Of a stretch of DNA of 64,000 nucleotides, positions 1 to 8,059 are shown piece after piece (the stretch's first letter is position 1; each line of letters opens with the position of its first letter). The translations under genes were made by a program, and so were the position numbers. Below the pieces are notes generated by a model. The model was not told where the DNA came from, did no database searches, and saw only the letters and a list, made by a program, of their open reading frames with translations. The DNA lies in NCBI RefSeq assembly GCF_014647835.1, contig NZ_BMPY01000017.1, positions 62,001-126,000 of the forward strand, given 5' to 3'. This stretch comes from Microbispora rosea subsp. aerata (lineage in GTDB: Bacteria; Actinomycetota; Actinomycetes; Streptosporangiales; Streptosporangiaceae).

Positions 1-69
1 ACGTTTCCGCAGGTCGTGCTGCGTTTTTGACCTTCTGAGGGCTACGAGACGAGCGTACGAAACGGCGAA

Positions 70-94
70 GGGCCCCGGCCGGCTTCCGGGGCCC
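70..94 (-). terminator. hairpin terminator after integrase remnant
   Basis: A perfect 9-bp stem (70-78 with 86-94, GGGCCCCGG/CCGGGGCCC) has a 7-nt loop and lies 20 bp past the stop codon of the minus-strand integrase remnant. No long T-run follows. The position fits a terminator. Confidence 0.55.
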
Positions 95-113
95 TGCCTG
101 TGGTGATCGTGAC

Positions 114-515
114 TCACGCCGCCAGGGCGTCGTCAATCCTCCGGTTGGCGATCTCCTGTTGGCCGTCGAGGCACTTGGCGTAGACCCGCAGGAGGACGTC
201 AACGCTGTGCCCGGCCCGCTCGGCCACGTCGGGGGCCGGGACTCCCGCGTTGAGCCAGAGGGAGACGGCCGCGTGCCGGAGGTCGTACGGCCGGCGAGCC
301 AGGGGAGAGGCGACCTGGGCGGGGGTGAGGGCGAGTTTGCGGGCTTCTTGCCACACCTCCGTGTAGGCCGTCGAGGCGACGACCCCGCCGCGCTCACTTC
401 GGAAGATCCGCCCGTCCGAGCCGACTCCGAACTCTTCGATGTGTTGCCGAATGATCTTCACCAGGACCGGAGGGATGGGCACCGGCCGTACGTCGTCCCG
501 GCCCCGGCGGCGCGG
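114..515 (-). pseudogene. tyrosine recombinase (phage-type integrase) C-terminal remnant
   Basis: The last 130 or so codons read as the catalytic end of an actinobacterial tyrosine integrase. RPYDLRHAAVSLWLNAG holds the Arg and first His region, ERAGHS the second conserved His, and LRVYAKCLDG the nucleophilic Tyr. VRPVPIPPVLVKIIRQHIEE is the usual lead-in to this domain. Upstream of about 515 the open frame no longer resembles an integrase: the DNA-binding half and the first catalytic Arg region are absent, so this is a decayed or truncated gene. It probably marks an old integration event. No attL/attR pair or adjacent tRNA was found in the window. The 5' boundary is approximate. Confidence 0.7.
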
Positions 516-1001
516 CGCGCCGCCGCTGCGCGGCCCATCGCCCGCCCGCCGCACGCCAGCCGTACCGCATCTCAAGACCTCGCCAACCTGAGCGTGCGCC
601 GCCTGTCCGTGACGAATGATCTGCGGTAGCCGTCGCTGGCCAACTTCGATGCCTCCGGCGGGGGCGCTCCGGCTCCGGGATGCCGCCCGGTTGGAGAGCG
701 CGAGCCGTAGATGGCTGACGTAGAGCCTGCGCATCCCTACTGCCATCGACCTGCCATCGACCCGGGCAAGCCCAGCAAACCAGCTCATACGGCTCAAGCC
801 CGTCTGTGACTGTTGGCGTCCGATGGCCCCGAGGAACGGCGACCGGCTGACGTACACGCGAAGACGGGCTTGCGCCTCAGTCGCCGGCCTGCTGCTGCTC
901 CGCAGCGGGTCGACGGCATACGGGATGCGCGGATGGGGGAGGAGCGTGCGAGGGCCGCACGGGCCCAGGCGGCTTGATCGTGCGCCGCAGCGACAGAAGA
1001 C
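516..1001. other. non-coding or decayed stretch
   Basis: Open frames occur here on both strands but none resembles a known protein or has a convincing ribosome site. It is most simply read as decayed DNA upstream of the integrase remnant. No repeat or RNA gene was recognised. Confidence 0.4.
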
Positions 1002-1425
1002 CTACTCGGGAAGCAGGGTGAAAGCGGGCACGTGAGCGGGGCGGACCGCAGCGAAGTGGCGTACGTCGAGTGTGAACACCTCGGTGACCTTCAGGCGCTC
1101 GGCCACCGCGATGACCGAGGCGTCAACGGCACCAAGGGGAAAGTCCGCGTAGCGTTCGACCAGCGCGGCGACTCTGGAGAGGTCAGGCTTGGTCAGCTCG
1201 ACGAGTGTGAACACGTCCGATTCGAGAGCTCGGAGGAATGCGGCCTCCGGTGCGGCACCGCCGAACCTGGAGATCATGTAACACACCTCGGCCGCGACGA
1301 AGCTGGGGAATGAGGAGCTTTCGGCGCGCATCGTGGAGGCGCTTGAACTCACCGACACAACGCTCATGATTAGCATCGTCGGAGATCGCGGCGGCCACGA
1401 GCGGGCCGGTATCGACGACGATCAC
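1002..1425 (-). pseudogene. PIN-domain VapC-type toxin, frameshifted
   Basis: Starts at GTG (1425), overlapping the antitoxin stop by GTGA. The first frame reads [13 protein letters not shown] (first PIN acidic residue in VVDTGPL) and runs to KLLIP. The protein then continues in the next frame as SFVAAEVCYMISRFGG, LGAVDASVIAVAERL and FTLDVRHFAAVRP, which carry the remaining PIN acidic residues (E of AAEV, D of DAS, D of TLD). The shift falls at a run of four G on the plus strand (1305-1308); three G would restore one 140-aa PIN ribonuclease. It is either a genuine inactivating insertion or a homopolymer sequencing error. VapC toxins cleave tRNA or rRNA and are neutralised by the upstream partner. 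Confidence 0.75.
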
Positions 1426-1622
1426 TCGCCGCGTCCGAAGCCCTCGGCAAGGATCTCTTCGGTACGGGCGGCCACATCCGAGCGGCCAGCACGGACGGAG
1501 CCGAAAAAGGCGGGCGGCCAGGAGTCGCTCTCGGCGTGCTCGGAGGAGTGGACCAATCGCAGCGTGTGCGCGCGGATCTCCCGGAGCTGGTCTCCGGTGA
1601 GCTGGTCGACCAGCCGATGCAT
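1422..1622 (-). CDS. VapB-like antitoxin partner of the PIN toxin
   Basis: A 66-aa hydrophilic protein beginning [16 protein letters not shown] and ending [15 protein letters not shown] at 1622 is chosen because a GAGG-like site lies just upstream and the region further upstream looks non-coding. The stop overlaps the toxin GTG by four bases, so the two are translationally coupled as in most type II toxin-antitoxin modules. The C-terminal part ([16 protein letters not shown]) resembles the toxin-binding tail of small antitoxins paired with PIN proteins. The toxin is frameshifted, so this antitoxin may now be an orphan. Confidence 0.6.
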   Translation of the reverse strand: MHRLVDQLTGDQLREIRAHTLRLVHSSEHAESDSWPPAFFGSVRAGRSDVAARTEEILAEGFGRGE

Positions 1623-1960
1623 GTCCTCGTACTCTTCAGGGGCAGCAGCCGAGTCTACGTGCTGAAACTGATCGTTTCCGAGCCGTGCAATATGCGTGCA
1701 ATGATCTTGACGATCAGGGCCGCGAGAGCGGGCTCCGGCGCAGGTCAAACGGCGTCGAGGGGCCTGAAATGGTCACGTTAGACCGTCGTCGTGCCGCTCA
1801 CGTTCGAGCCCTGGGCCTGCCGCCAGCAGAAAAGAGCCCTTGACAAGCAGAGATGCCGGTTGACGGCTTCTACGTTTCTTGATCCGTGAGTGCCTCTGAC
1901 TCCCCGCAACATGCGATCACTGCGCGGATACGCACCGTCCGGGCAGTAGGACTTGAGTGT
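1623..1960. other. intergenic stretch
   Basis: It lies between the antitoxin start and the 3' end of the TCS1 kinase gene. A TTGACA-like hexamer occurs at 1840-1845 on the plus strand but no matching -10 is seen. Nothing else is supported. Confidence 0.3.
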
Positions 1961-3826
1961 CTACGCCTCGCGGGCGTGGCCGTGCGCGGGTAGCCGGAGC
2001 GTGAAGGTCGAACCTTGGCCGACGATGCTGGTGGCGGTGAGCGATCCGCCGTGGGCCTCGGCGAGCTTGCGGGCGATGGGCAGGCCGAGCCCGCTGCCCC
2101 CGCTCCGCCTGCTGCGTGACTTCTCCACCCGCCAGAACCGTTCGAAGACCAGCGGGAGGTCGTCGGGCGCGATCCCGTTGCCCGTGTCGGCCACGTCGAT
2201 CACCACCTCGCCGTCGGCGCGGCGGGCGAGCAGGCTCACGGTGCCGCCAGGCGGGGTGTGCCGTACGGCGTTCGAGACGAGGTTGCCCACCGCTTGGCGC
2301 AGCCGTACGGGATCGGCGACGAGCCGGAGGCGGCCGTCGGCCCGCGTCGCCAGCGTGACGCTGGCCGCCTCCGCGCTGCCCCGGTGGGCGGTCGCGACCT
2401 GGGCCAGCAGGTCGGCCACGTCGACCGGCTCGGCGTGCACTCTCAGCTCGCCCGCGTCGGCCACCGCCAGGTCTTGGAGGTCGTCGATGATGTGCTGGAG
2501 CAGCAGGGCCTCCTCCAGCAGCGACGACACAAGGTCCGGGTCGGGGTCGGCGAGCCCGTCCTGGGCGGCCTCCAGCCAGCCGCGGATGTTGCTCAGCGGC
2601 GTACGCAGCTCGTGGGCGACGTCGCCGACCATCGCCTTGCGTAGCTCCTCGAGCCGTTCGCGCCGCTCGGCCATCGCGTTGAAGGCCGCGGCGAGCCTGC
2701 CGATCTCGTCCTTCCCCCTGACCTCGACGCGGGCGGCGCGCCCTTCCTCCATGTTCCGTACGGCGTCGGTGAGCGCCCGCAGGGGGCGGCTCAACCGGGT
2801 CCCGGCCATGACGCTGGCGGTCACGGTGATCAGCAGCACGAGGGCGGCGACGCCGGCGATGCGGGCCTGGTTTTCCGGTGACAAGTCGAAGGCGGTGGAC
2901 GCGTCGCCGCCGTCGCGGCTGGTGATGAAGAGCAGCGCGGGCGGGGCGACGTACGGCGCGAGCTGCTCGCGGCGGCTGCTTGCGACGCAGTCGGGGACGG
3001 CGCTGCCGCGGGGGCCGTCGTCCGCCGCCTGCGGGGGAGCGGCCGAGGGCAACCGCGTCCAGGTGAAGTCGAGGTTGAGCCGCACCTGCGACTCGTGCCG
3101 CCGCTCCAGGCAGCTGTCGACGAGCTTCTGCAGCGCGGCGAGGGCCTTGGCCTCCGTGGCGGTCGGCCGGTCGAGGACGGTGCTCAGGCACCGGCTCTCG
3201 GAGTATGGGCGCGCGCCCCCGGTGTCCAGCACGGGCCGTCCGCTCGGGCTGTAGGCGATCGTGGCGACGGTGCCGAAGGTGCCGCGCAGGCAGGCGGCAC
3301 GCCGCTCGGCGGCGGCGCGCAGGGTGTCACGTTCCTTGCGTGGCAGCAGGAAGGGGCCCACGGCGCGCGGGTCGATGTGGTCGGTCACGGCCGCCTGCGG
3401 CAGGGACGCATCGGACCCGGCCGTCCCAGACGAGCTGGACGCGGCCGCCAGGACCGTGTCCACGTGCAGCGGGTCGATCGACGCGGTCGGCTGGTCGGGC
3501 AGCTTCGCGGGCGGCCCGCTGTCGGAGTCCACGAGCGGCACGCGCCGCTCCGTGGTGAGCGTGACGCGGCGACCGGTGTCGCGCGCCAGCTGCCGCACGA
3601 TCTCCCCCGCGCCGCCCCAGCCGGGGTGGGTGGCCGCGTAGCCGAGCAGGGTGTCGTACGTGCGGGCGTCGTCGGCGAGCGCCTGTCCCTGTTCCTGCCT
3701 GATCGCCACGGTGGTGCTCCGCGCGGTCAGCCAGGCCGTGGCCGCGATCGAGCAGACCGACACCAGCACGGACACGGCGAGCACCCGCAGCAGCAGGCTG
3801 CGGTGCAGCGGCACGTCACCCCGCAT
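1961..3826 (-). CDS. sensor histidine kinase of TCS1
   Basis: A 621-aa membrane kinase. One transmembrane helix is near residues 11-33, followed by a long extracytoplasmic sensor of about 280 residues and a second helix near 318-340. HAMP comes next, then the phospho-acceptor box HELRTPLSNIRG (His near 405), the N-box NLVSNAVRHTPPGG, the G1 box DTGNGIAPDD and the G2 box SGLGLPIARKLAEAHGG. All catalytic elements look intact. It starts 11 bp inside the end of the response regulator gene, so the pair is co-transcribed and coupled. The signal is unknown. The sensor domain is larger than usual and was not recognised. Confidence 0.93.
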   Translation of the reverse strand: MRGDVPLHRSLLLRVLAVSVLVSVCSIAATAWLTARSTTVAIRQEQGQALADDARTYDTLLGYAATHPGWGGAGEIVRQLARDTGRRVTLTTERRVPLVDSDSGPPAKLPDQPTASIDPLHVDTVLAAASSSSGTAGSDASLPQAAVTDHIDPRAVGPFLLPRKERDTLRAAAERRAACLRGTFGTVATIAYSPSGRPVLDTGGARPYSESRCLSTVLDRPTATEAKALAALQKLVDSCLERRHESQVRLNLDFTWTRLPSAAPPQAADDGPRGSAVPDCVASSRREQLAPYVAPPALLFITSRDGGDASTAFDLSPENQARIAGVAALVLLITVTASVMAGTRLSRPLRALTDAVRNMEEGRAARVEVRGKDEIGRLAAAFNAMAERRERLEELRKAMVGDVAHELRTPLSNIRGWLEAAQDGLADPDPDLVSSLLEEALLLQHIIDDLQDLAVADAGELRVHAEPVDVADLLAQVATAHRGSAEAASVTLATRADGRLRLVADPVRLRQAVGNLVSNAVRHTPPGGTVSLLARRADGEVVIDVADTGNGIAPDDLPLVFERFWRVEKSRSRRSGGSGLGLPIARKLAEAHGGSLTATSIVGQGSTFTLRLPAHGHAREA

Positions 3827-4535
3827 CGCGCGGGTCCCGCCGGTTGTCGGCGAGCTTGTAGCCCACCCCGTAGACGGTGAGGAGCCGTACGGGACGGCGC
3901 GGCGTGGGCTCGATCTTCCGGCGGAGGTTCATCACGTGGACGTCCACGGTGCGCGAGGTGATGTAGCGGTCGAACCCGTGCAGCCGGGCGAGGATCTGCT
4001 CGCGGGTGAAGACCCGTCCCGGCTCGCCGGCGAGCAGCTCCAGCACCGCGAACTCGCCGGGGGTGCACTCGACGGGCACGCCGCCCACGCTGACCTCGTG
4101 GCGGCCCGGGTCCACGACCAGGTCACCGGCCCTCAGTACGGGCGCGGGCGGCAGGGCCGGCGCGGCGACGGCGCGGGCACGCCTGAGCAGTGTGCGGACG
4201 CGCGCCATCAGCTCACGTGGGCTGTACGGCTTGGTCATGTAGTCGTCCGCGCCGAGGTCGAGGCCGAGCAGCAGGTCGTCCTCGGTGGAACGGGCGGTCA
4301 GCATCAGCACCGGAAGGTCCGACTCGGCGCGCAGGATGCGGCAGACGTCCAGCCCGTCGACCCTTGGCATCATCACGTCGAGCACCAGCAGGTCGGGGGC
4401 TCGGCGGCGTACCGACTCCAGGGCCGCGCGGCCGTCGTGGACGGTGCCGACTTCGTGTCCCTCGCGCTCCAGGTAGCGGCGGATGAGCTCGGCCTGCTTG
4501 ACGTCGTCCTCTGCTACCAGGACATATGCACCCAC
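3816..4535 (-). CDS. OmpR-family response regulator of TCS1
   Basis: A 239-aa regulator. The receiver domain has the acidic pair in LVAEDD, the phospho-acceptor Asp in LLVLDVMMPRVDG, the Thr in MLTARS and the Lys in DYMTKPYSPREL. The C-terminal winged helix includes YITSRTVDVHVMNLRRKIE and VYGVGYKL. The GTG at 4535 is chosen because the receiver fold begins right there and a TAGTAT -10 element (4544-4549) ends 8 nt upstream. That spacing implies a leaderless transcript. It overlaps the kinase start. It probably controls itself and the divergent lipoprotein gene through the direct repeat at 4595-4616. Confidence 0.93.
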   Translation of the reverse strand: MGAYVLVAEDDVKQAELIRRYLEREGHEVGTVHDGRAALESVRRRAPDLLVLDVMMPRVDGLDVCRILRAESDLPVLMLTARSTEDDLLLGLDLGADDYMTKPYSPRELMARVRTLLRRARAVAAPALPPAPVLRAGDLVVDPGRHEVSVGGVPVECTPGEFAVLELLAGEPGRVFTREQILARLHGFDRYITSRTVDVHVMNLRRKIEPTPRRPVRLLTVYGVGYKLADNRRDPRDAG

Positions 4536-4543
4536 AGGTGGCG

Positions 4544-4549
4544 ATACTA
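4544..4549 (-). promoter_or_regulatory. -10 element of TCS1 promoter (leaderless)
   Basis: TAGTAT on the minus strand lies 8 nt ahead of the GTG start of the response regulator. That places the transcript start at or within a base or two of the start codon. No clear -35 is seen, as is common for activator-dependent promoters. Confidence 0.5.
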
Positions 4550-4594
4550 GGTCGGCCTGGGGACCGCCTCGTCCTGGCTTATCCGCGGACCAAA

Positions 4595-4616
4595 GGTTCC
4601 TGACAGGTTCCTGACA
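4595..4616 (+). promoter_or_regulatory. 11-bp tandem direct repeat, candidate TCS1 operator
   Basis: Two perfect adjacent copies of GGTTCCTGACA (4595-4605, 4606-4616) sit in the divergent promoter region between TCS1 and the lipoprotein gene, 22 bp before the lipoprotein ATG. An 11-bp period is one helical turn, the usual layout of OmpR-family dimer sites. Assignment to TCS1 is inferred from position. Confidence 0.6.
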
Positions 4617-4638
4617 TTGCTCGGCCATCCTCTCCGGC

Positions 4639-5232
4639 ATGAGCAAACCAACCCACCGGCACGCCATCGCGCTGTCCCTCGCCGCCCTGGCCTGCGGCCT
4701 CCTCACCGCGTGCGGCGTCGCCGAGGCGGCGGGCGCCCCCGGCACCCCCGCTCCCGTCCCGGCCGGCCCGGTGCCGGTCACTCAGCCGGCCGCCGTACGG
4801 GTCGAGCCCACGCCCGCCCAGGCCACGACGTCCCGCCCGCAGCTGCGCCTGGACAGCTCCCCCGCCGAGGTGAGCAAGCTCCGCCACGCGTACGCCGGCT
4901 GCCTGCGCGAGCATGGCATGCCGAGCAAGGGCACCTGGTCCACGGCGGCGGAGAAGTCCGCGCGGGCCGCCTGCGAGCACCTGCGGCCGCTGCTGCCGCC
5001 GGAGCTCGACCCCGCCAAGAACCCGAATTACGCCAAGAGCGTCCGCATCGAGGCCAAGTGTCTGCAGGACCACGGCTTCGACGTCCACCTCGTCAAGGTG
5101 GACGGCCCCGCCAAGCTCGGCTGGCGGTACGCGAGCGTCCCCGGGCCTGACGTCGACATCGCCAAGATCCAGGACGACTGCCGCGTGAAGGCGTACGGCG
5201 GCGGCCGCGCGATCCAGCCCGGCCCGCAGTAA
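4639..5232 (+). CDS. small secreted lipoprotein divergent from TCS1
   Basis: A 197-aa protein with a short basic N-terminus, a hydrophobic stretch and the lipobox LLTAC (Cys near 25). A Pro/Ala/Thr-rich linker to about residue 70 follows, then a compact Cys-containing domain (AYAGCLREHG, RAACEHLRP, EAKCLQDHG, QDDCRVKAYGG). The repeated short-helix segments with a Cys (CLREHGMP and CLQDHGFD) suggest a tandem duplicated unit. The family is common as an actinobacterial lipoprotein but was not assigned a function. It is likely a TCS1 target, since the repeat at 4595-4616 lies immediately upstream. Confidence 0.85.
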   Translation: MSKPTHRHAIALSLAALACGLLTACGVAEAAGAPGTPAPVPAGPVPVTQPAAVRVEPTPAQATTSRPQLRLDSSPAEVSKLRHAYAGCLREHGMPSKGTWSTAAEKSARAACEHLRPLLPPELDPAKNPNYAKSVRIEAKCLQDHGFDVHLVKVDGPAKLGWRYASVPGPDVDIAKIQDDCRVKAYGGGRAIQPGPQ

Positions 5233-5238
5233 CACCCC

Positions 5239-5276
5239 GGCGGCGGGCGCGACCCGAAACGGTCGCGCCCGCCGCC
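5239..5276. terminator. strong bidirectional hairpin
   Basis: A perfect 16-bp GC stem (5239-5254 with 5261-5276) has a 6-nt loop (CGAAAC) and starts 7 bp after the lipoprotein stop. It can also end transcription of the converging minus-strand operon that stops at 5381. Confidence 0.85.
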
Positions 5277-5380
5277 CCGCTGTCGGGGCTGGACGCACCG
5301 CAGTTTGAGGGCGCCCCTCTTCACGCAAGCGGATCGCCCCACGGCGGGGCGTCACGCGCTCCGGAGGATCACAGCCCCAT

Positions 5381-7642
5381 TCAGGAAGCCCGGTGTCGCT
5401 TGCGCGCCGATCCTCCGCGGAAACCGAAGACGATCGCACCGAGTGCCGCCAAGACGAGCGCCAGGACGCCGACGCGTCCCTTCGTGATGTCGGCGATCCC
5501 ATCGGTAATCCGGGTCCACATGCCGGGAGCCGGCAAGTGGCCGGTCTCGCCAAGCCAGGTCAAGCCGTCCGCGCCCGCCTGAGGGCGCTCCATCGAAGCT
5601 TGCACGACGCGGGGGAGATGAGGGTGTCGCTGCTCCATCTCCGCTGCCCCGACGGGGGTCATGCGTACGCTGCTGAAGTCGACTCCGCCGAACACGAATC
5701 GGTGTATGACCGTGGTGTTCCCCTGGCGGATGGTCTGCTTGACGGAGAACTCCCCCTCCTTCAAGGAACGGACATAGGCGTCGAACACCTGACGCGGGCT
5801 CCAGTCGTCGGCGAGTTTCGCGCTTCCGAGATCGCCGGAGTCGATCAGTTGGTCGAAAGAGGTGCGCCGGCCTTCCCGATGGCGTTCACGGATCCACTGG
5901 GCGACCACTCGGGCCGTGAACGCCCGGCGTAGCGGCGCGTACTCCGGCGCGGTGTTGATGCGCTTGACGATCTCCGGCAGCACCATTGTCCGCTGGAGTT
6001 TCTCGATTCGGGCGGTCTCCGCCGGGTCGGGAGAGCCGCACGAGTAGCTGCCGCCGATGTCTTCGGCTTTGAGCTTCACCGCGAGCGGCGCATCGAGGAC
6101 GAATAGTGAGTCCGCCTCCTCGTAAACCTGGACCCGGCCGGGGACGATCCACATCCGGGTGGAAAAGCATTTCTCGGCGGAGCCGCTGCCCAGCACCCTC
6201 TTCCAGTACTTCTTCCCGAGCTTGGTGTTCGGGTTCAGCAATTCGCCTTCGGTGCGCTTCATCTGCAGGTCCGCCTCGAGCATCGCCCGGCCTGCGTTCG
6301 TCTGCCCCAGAGCTTGGTCGATGATGCGATCAGGCTGCCTGGGGTGGAGGTTCACCCAGAATGTACTGGGGTTCAGAACCAGCCACGTGCGAAGGTCCGC
6401 TGTCGCGTCGGTGGCCGTTTGCAGGACTGACTCCGGAGTCTGGCGGAAACCGGGGCGCGCCGGCCGCGCGGAGAAGGAGTACTGAATCTCGCCGGAATCG
6501 GGCCGATCGGCCAGGTAGCGTAGCTCCAGCGTCGAGAAATCGACGCCGCCGTAGTCCTCCGCTGACAGTGCCCGCGCGAGCCCGCCCGTGTCGCTTGCGG
6601 TACAAGGGGCGGACGGAGCGGCTGCGGCCATGGCGAGGACCTGCGTGTGACGGTGACCAGCTGGGGCGCCCAGCGCGCTTGCCGGACTTGCCGGAGCCTC
6701 GCATCCTAGACGCCGCATGTGCTGTCGAAGGCTCTCAGCGGTCTCACGCCTGCGCAGTTTCGCATCCGCTCTCTGCATGACCTGGGGCACTAGCAGCTTG
6801 GCCTCCTTCTGGTGTTCGCTGCTGTTCTCGCCGTAGTACGCGATTGCCAGAACGCGGCGAAAGGCACTGGTCGCCTCATGACACTTGTCGAGGCATGGTG
6901 TTCGCTGAGTCGCTAGATAGAGGGATGACTTCTGTATGAACTTTTCAGACAGATGCTCGGCCGCATCGGGGTCCATATTCTTTTTTTCGGCTATTGTCTG
7001 AATAATTAGTCTGAGCCATTCTAATGGAATGACCTCCGAGTGTTTTTCCCATTTCATGCTGGTGGTAGCGATCTCCAGTACTGGGCCACCCTCTTCTGCT
7101 CCTATCTCCTCTAGAAGTTCCCTGTCTCTTTCGAGTTTCAATACTCTGGTTGACGTCTCAAATCGCCCCCACTTGGCGGGATGATTATAGATAGTGATTT
7201 TGGCGCGCTTAAGGACCTTGAGCAGGTTTTTAGGTCTGAGCCAGCTGGGGATGTCGCCGGCCTGCTTCAACCAGCTCAGATCAAACCACTCGACTGAGAC
7301 GTTCCCCACTGTGCCGAGGATCGGAGCGCTTCTGTTTATGTTGGCCTGCCTGTCGATCTTGATGAGCCGCCGTCCCGCCGCGTTCTCGACCAGTTTCACA
7401 GCGGCGTTCTCGATCGCCTTGATGTCGTTGTTCTTGGTATTGATAGGCAGGAGAAGAGTGAAGTGGCTGGGGACGGTGGGGGTGGGCTTCGGTGCGGTCG
7501 GTGTTGGCGAGGCCAGCGCTCCCTGCAGTGAGAGCGAGGCCATGATGGCCAGCACGATGACGGAGACAGCCAGACGCGGCCAAAAGCACGTGCGCGTCGT
7601 CGCTCTGCGGTCGGCGAGCCTTGACGCTCTCCAGGCAGCCAT
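5381..7642 (-). CDS. membrane-anchored exoprotein of unknown function (last gene of PrsW-like operon)
   Basis: A 753-aa protein. A Sec signal peptide covers residues 1-45 (hydrophobic core VSVIVLAIMASL) and a Pro/Thr linker follows. An alpha-rich region with a CLDKC pair sits near 250, and a single C-terminal helix (about 724-741) is followed by RKRH, so most of the protein lies outside. Two segments repeat the motif GGVDFS (365-370 and 652-657). Between them lies FWVNLHPRQPDRIID and EADLQMKRTEGELLNP. From memory, similar sequences occur in uncharacterised exoproteins of other complex bacteria; I cannot verify this. It follows the 134-aa gene by 12 bp. Codons in the first third (about 6950-7250) are notably AT-rich, suggesting transfer. 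Function is unknown. Confidence 0.85.
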   Translation of the reverse strand: MAAWRASRLADRRATTRTCFWPRLAVSVIVLAIMASLSLQGALASPTPTAPKPTPTVPSHFTLLLPINTKNNDIKAIENAAVKLVENAAGRRLIKIDRQANINRSAPILGTVGNVSVEWFDLSWLKQAGDIPSWLRPKNLLKVLKRAKITIYNHPAKWGRFETSTRVLKLERDRELLEEIGAEEGGPVLEIATTSMKWEKHSEVIPLEWLRLIIQTIAEKKNMDPDAAEHLSEKFIQKSSLYLATQRTPCLDKCHEATSAFRRVLAIAYYGENSSEHQKEAKLLVPQVMQRADAKLRRRETAESLRQHMRRLGCEAPASPASALGAPAGHRHTQVLAMAAAAPSAPCTASDTGGLARALSAEDYGGVDFSTLELRYLADRPDSGEIQYSFSARPARPGFRQTPESVLQTATDATADLRTWLVLNPSTFWVNLHPRQPDRIIDQALGQTNAGRAMLEADLQMKRTEGELLNPNTKLGKKYWKRVLGSGSAEKCFSTRMWIVPGRVQVYEEADSLFVLDAPLAVKLKAEDIGGSYSCGSPDPAETARIEKLQRTMVLPEIVKRINTAPEYAPLRRAFTARVVAQWIRERHREGRRTSFDQLIDSGDLGSAKLADDWSPRQVFDAYVRSLKEGEFSVKQTIRQGNTTVIHRFVFGGVDFSSVRMTPVGAAEMEQRHPHLPRVVQASMERPQAGADGLTWLGETGHLPAPGMWTRITDGIADITKGRVGVLALVLAALGAIVFGFRGGSARKRHRAS

Positions 7643-7654
7643 TGCCCCGCCCGC

Positions 7655-8059
7655 TCACGGATTCGTGCGTGTGTCATCGTCATCGACCGGTTGTCCATGA
7701 GACCGGGCGATTCCTGCGATGGTCAGATATGCCGACAGAGCCTCCGCTGGTCCGGTCCGCCCCGGGAGGGTTCCCGCCGTCGCTTCTCCTCTTCTGAAGG
7801 CGCGGACGCCGGCGAGAACCGCGGCGGAGATCGCCAGTACGGCGACGATGCCCGCGCCCGTGAGCGATGCCGCATTCGAACATCTCGAGCTACGCCCGAG
7901 GAGCGTCGGGTCCGCCCGGTACGAGGGCAGGTGACCGTAGCTGACGCCGCAGGCCCGCGCGGGCTGCGGAGCCGAAGGCACCATCACGCATGCGAGTAAC
8001 AGCGCGCCGAGAAAGACCCTGCCCGCACGCATGACTGTGGCTAATCCGCGCCTTGTCAT
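7655..8059 (-). CDS. small secreted/membrane protein of PrsW-like operon
   Basis: A 134-aa protein. ATG 8059 is chosen because it overlaps the preceding stop as ATGA. The N-terminus (MTRRGLATVMRAGRVFLGAL) is a signal peptide ending near PARACG. A short extracytoplasmic loop with two Cys (ACGVSYGHLPSY and SSRCSNAAS) follows, then one transmembrane helix (GAGIVAVLAISAAVLAGV) and a cytoplasmic tail. No family was recognised. The tight coupling on both sides argues that it is a subunit or partner of the neighbouring envelope proteins. Confidence 0.8.
   Translation of the reverse strand: MTRRGLATVMRAGRVFLGALLLACVMVPSAPQPARACGVSYGHLPSYRADPTLLGRSSRCSNAASLTGAGIVAVLAISAAVLAGVRAFRRGEATAGTLPGRTGPAEALSAYLTIAGIARSHGQPVDDDDTRTNP

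Noticed and set aside
1840-1845. TTGACA as a promoter
   Set aside because: No -10 at suitable distance and no gene downstream on that strand.
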